Positions 62,147-64,000 of a DNA stretch of 64,000 nt are shown here, in pieces. Every line of letters begins with the position of its first letter. Position 1 is the stretch's first letter. Location of the stretch: the NCBI GenBank assembly GCA_021773095.1, contig JAJFKR010000028.1, positions 259,885 through 323,884 on the forward strand, in the 5' to 3' direction. The stretch is from Woeseiaceae bacterium (GTDB taxonomy: Bacteria > Pseudomonadota > Gammaproteobacteria > Steroidobacterales > Woeseiaceae). Below the pieces are notes generated by a model. That model was not told where the DNA came from. It searched no databases and worked only from the letters and a program-made list of their open reading frames with translations. The position numbers and the translations under genes were made by a program.

Positions 62147-63307
62147 ATGAAGATTGCAAAGCGGATTACGACGATCGTCGTGCTCACGTTTCTGGTGACG
62201 CCCGGGTCTGCGGCGGAGAACGATGCCAAAGCCTTCGGGCAATTCCAGGAAATACTGCAAAGCATCGATCAAAAGTCCTTTGAGATATTCAGCAAGGTGC
62301 TTGACCAGACGGACCTTGCCAACCGGGTTTACAGTCATCAGCCGGTTGAAGATGATGTCCGCGCGATCTTCAACGGTAATTTTTGGGAACTAATCGAGGC
62401 CGGATTCCTGCATTACCTGCCGCCGGAGGGGTCGAAGGTAAAGGCGGAACTCATTCAATTCTCATTTGAGGACGGTCGCGGTCAGGCCTGTGTCCGATAC
62501 AGTCGAGCCAATTATGAGTACACGTACCAGGTCTTCGACCTGCGCCATGACAGACGTGGCCGCATCCGGGTTGTCGACTGGTTCGATTCGAAGGCAGGGC
62601 AGACGTTCACAGCCGATATCGGCGAAGATCTCATTACTTTAATGCCCACCAAAGTCGCCACACGCAAGATAGTCTCGATCGAAAACCCCACCGACCTTCA
62701 GCTTTTTCAGGTAACGGAAATCCTCAAGGCGATACGTGACGCTCAACCGCCGCGGTTCTTCGAAATCTACGACGAGTTTGATGATCAGCTGAAGCGAGAG
62801 CCGCTGATCGCGAAAAACGCGGTGATTATGGCGTACGGCGTCAAGGATATTGATCGTTTCAGGCAGTCGGTCGAGATCTTCGTCGAGGTCTATTCAGAAG
62901 ACGCCAATCAGGCGCTCATTATGTCGGATTATTATCTGGTGCTTGAGGACTACCAACAATCGTTCGAAATGCTGCGCCGCTATCACCAGAGCTTCAAGAT
63001 AAAAGAGGGTGCGATTCCTGCGAAGCTCTCGGCGCTTGCGTTGGCCACAGGTAACACTGACGACGCGGAGAAATTCGCGCTTGAAGCCACCGTAAATGAA
63101 CCCACGCTCGAGCTCGGCTGGTGGTCGTTACTTCGGGTCAGGGCCGCGGCCAAAGACTATCAGGGGGCGCTCCCGGCCTTGACGTATCTGGAAGATAATT
63201 TCGAACATCGACTGGATGAGGCCAAGCTCCGGCGTGACAAATTCCGGGCATTCGCGAGTTTGGCGAGCAGTCAGGAGTTCAAGGACTGGCGTGGCAGTCG
63301 AAACTGA
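62147..63307 (+). CDS. hypothetical exported protein with TPR-like helical repeats
   Basis: 386 residues with an N-terminal signal peptide (hydrophobic run ending VTPGSAAEN). The middle region, roughly 60-190, contains a beta-rich domain (VKAELIQFSFEDGRGQACVRYSRANYEYTYQVFDLRHD). The second half (about 200-386) is helical and TPR-like, with YYLVLEDYQQSFEMLRRYHQSF and ALATGNTDDAEKFALEATV. Good Shine-Dalgarno GAGAGGT lies 6 bases upstream. No family is recognised. It separates tyrS from the rRNA operon, where Pseudomonas has no such gene, as I recall. Confidence 0.75.
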   Translation: MKIAKRITTIVVLTFLVTPGSAAENDAKAFGQFQEILQSIDQKSFEIFSKVLDQTDLANRVYSHQPVEDDVRAIFNGNFWELIEAGFLHYLPPEGSKVKAELIQFSFEDGRGQACVRYSRANYEYTYQVFDLRHDRRGRIRVVDWFDSKAGQTFTADIGEDLITLMPTKVATRKIVSIENPTDLQLFQVTEILKAIRDAQPPRFFEIYDEFDDQLKREPLIAKNAVIMAYGVKDIDRFRQSVEIFVEVYSEDANQALIMSDYYLVLEDYQQSFEMLRRYHQSFKIKEGAIPAKLSALALATGNTDDAEKFALEATVNEPTLELGWWSLLRVRAAAKDYQGALPALTYLEDNFEHRLDEAKLRRDKFRAFASLASSQEFKDWRGSRN

Positions 63308-63537
63308 GCCGGCACCGGGCTGGTACGAATCTGCGGGATTCTGTCACGAACCACCTCCGGGTCGCTGTAGAGACGAGCAAGCGAACGTCTGAGCGGTGTA
63401 TATAGCGAAACAGGGCCAAAAGTCAGGAATCCACGTATTTTCGGGGGAAAAGAGCCGCTTTTCAGGTTTGATGCGGCTCCCTCAAGCCCCCGTCGGACGG
63501 TGATTTCAGCGATCCTGGAAAAAACATCAAAAAGATG
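63308..63537 (+). promoter_or_regulatory. rRNA operon upstream region with A-tract UP-like segment
   Basis: No gene is visible in this 230-base interval. A GAGCCGC / GCGGCTC hairpin (63452-63479, 14-base loop) is followed on the minus strand by a T-run, so it may terminate reverse transcription. The last 25 bases before the promoter (from about 63514) are A-rich (GGAAAAAACATCAAAAAG), like the UP element that binds the RNA polymerase alpha subunit. Confidence 0.4.
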
Positions 63538-63565
63538 TTGACGGACACGAATTGCGCCGTATAAT
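63538..63565 (+). promoter_or_regulatory. rRNA promoter P1
   Basis: TTGACG (63538-63543), a 16-base spacer, then a perfect TATAAT (63560-63565), followed by a GC-rich discriminator (GCGCGGC). The GC-rich discriminator is typical of rRNA promoters under stringent control by (p)ppGpp. Confidence 0.8.
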
Positions 63566-63636
63566 GCGCGGCTCGCTGAGGGACACGGTGTACTTCAGTG
63601 GACTCCCAAAAGATACATGCAGGCAAAAGAGGATTG

Positions 63637-63664
63637 TTGCTAAGACCTCCTTCGCCTGTATAAT
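63637..63664 (+). promoter_or_regulatory. rRNA promoter P2
   Basis: TTGCTA (63637-63642), a 16-base spacer, then TATAAT (63659-63664). This is the second strong promoter about 100 bases after P1, the usual tandem arrangement. Confidence 0.7.
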
Positions 63665-63715
63665 GGTGGGTCCGCCCAAATCAAGCGACAGCCAAGGCTG
63701 TCACCCAGGTTAGGG

Positions 63716-63730
63716 CTCGTTCTTTAACAA
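63716..63730 (+). promoter_or_regulatory. rRNA leader boxA antiterminator
   Basis: GCTCGTTCTTTAACA closely matches the bacterial boxA core (TGCTCTTTAACA) that recruits NusB/S10 antitermination factors. It is followed by the conserved leader ATCAGATAATTTGTGTGGG, which resembles the E. coli rrn leader up to the 16S precursor. Confidence 0.85.
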
Positions 63731-63867
63731 CTCAATCAGATAATTTGTGTGGGTGCTTGCGTCGGATTTTGCGAAGGCAAAGAAGACGTAAGAACCTAGA
63801 AAACAGTCAGTTTTAAGTAATTGATGAGTTCTGGTGATTACGCACTTTAGTAAAAGCTACAAGCTTT

Positions 63868-64000
63868 AAACTGAAGAGTTTGATCCTGGCTCAGATTGAA
63901 CGCTGGCGGCATGCCTAACACATGCAAGTCGAACGGAAACGATGGGAGCTTGCTCCCAGGCGTCGAGTGGCGGACGGGTGAGTAATACTTAGGAATCTGC
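63868..64000 (+). rRNA. rrs: 16S ribosomal RNA, 5' part
   Basis: The first 133 bases of 16S rRNA, cut by the window edge. The universal sequence GAGTTTGATCCTGGCTCAG begins a few bases in, followed by the helix 6 stem-loop GGGAGCTTGCTCCC and the conserved GAGTGGCGGACGGGTGAGTAA. The mature start is set by alignment to the E. coli 5' end (AAA-xTGAAGAG). The pattern is gammaproteobacterial; finer placement needs the rest of the gene. Confidence 0.97.

Noticed and set aside
1..64000. CRISPR arrays, transposases, prophage genes and tRNA genes
   Set aside because: Looked for regular spaced repeats, DDE/HUH-type proteins, phage structural proteins and cloverleaf-like intergenic sequences; none was seen.

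Overview
This window is a dense stretch of a gammaproteobacterial chromosome, roughly 55% GC by eye. Its right edge is the first 133 bases of a 16S rRNA gene. Two blocks have the gene order I recall from Pseudomonas aeruginosa: yggT-proC-yggS-pilT-pilU with pyrB-ruvX-yqgE-tonB-gshB-pilGHIJ-chpA-chpC-rsmE, and erpA ... anmK-mepM-tyrS-16S rRNA. Short intergenic gaps, the accessory genes between the blocks and the rRNA start suggest a marine or benthic gammaproteobacterium outside Pseudomonas, perhaps near Woeseiales/Steroidobacterales. That placement is inference.

Layout. 1-9.7 kb is housekeeping and envelope: an L,D-transpeptidase, ppnN, three small unknown genes, htpG-msrB-FKBP lipoprotein, an OmpA-like/coiled-coil pair, a hydrolase, an HU-like protein and a DUF4426 protein. 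9.7-15.2 kb holds yggT-proC-yggS facing three tandem type IV pilus retraction ATPase genes (pilT, pilU and a third paralogue). 15.3-16 kb is a membrane protein/XRE regulator pair with a consensus promoter whose -35 box lies in a palindrome. 16-23 kb, minus strand, carries an S9 peptidase, a PyrK-like flavoprotein, pyrB, ruvX, yqgE, a TonB-like protein and gshB, with a perfect 31-bp-arm hairpin at the gshB stop. 23.2-32.5 kb is the Pil-Chp chemosensory operon (pilG, pilH, pilI, pilJ, a 1801-residue ChpA, a CheW-like protein); pilK and chpB are missing.

32.5-42.7 kb holds rsmE, ampD-ampE-btuF-GNAT, an SDR, a second GNAT, a cobalamin adenosyltransferase, an inositol-phosphatase-family gene, and a minus-strand operon of a 45-codon gene, a lipoprotein amidase, a metzincin-like protein and btuD. 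After a 580-base gene-free interval comes a minus-strand operon of adhC, a signal-less gamma-glutamyltransferase-like gene and a beta-propeller/amidohydrolase protein that has lost its metal-binding motif. Next are a secreted Tyr/Arg-rich protein with response-regulator-like direct repeats upstream, tyrA, a GGDEF protein overlapping an orphan solute-binding lipoprotein, and btuC.

52.4-64 kb has rppH, a DUF6776 protein, bactofilin, erpA, ppx facing ppk, then anmK, an M23 endopeptidase, tyrS, an unknown exported protein, and an rRNA operon with two promoters and a boxA leader.

Shared themes are twitching motility with surface sensing, peptidoglycan recycling (ampD, ampE, anmK, M23, L,D-transpeptidase), vitamin B12 uptake and activation spread over 18 kb, and glutathione metabolism. 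I see no CRISPR array, prophage, transposase or tRNA gene.
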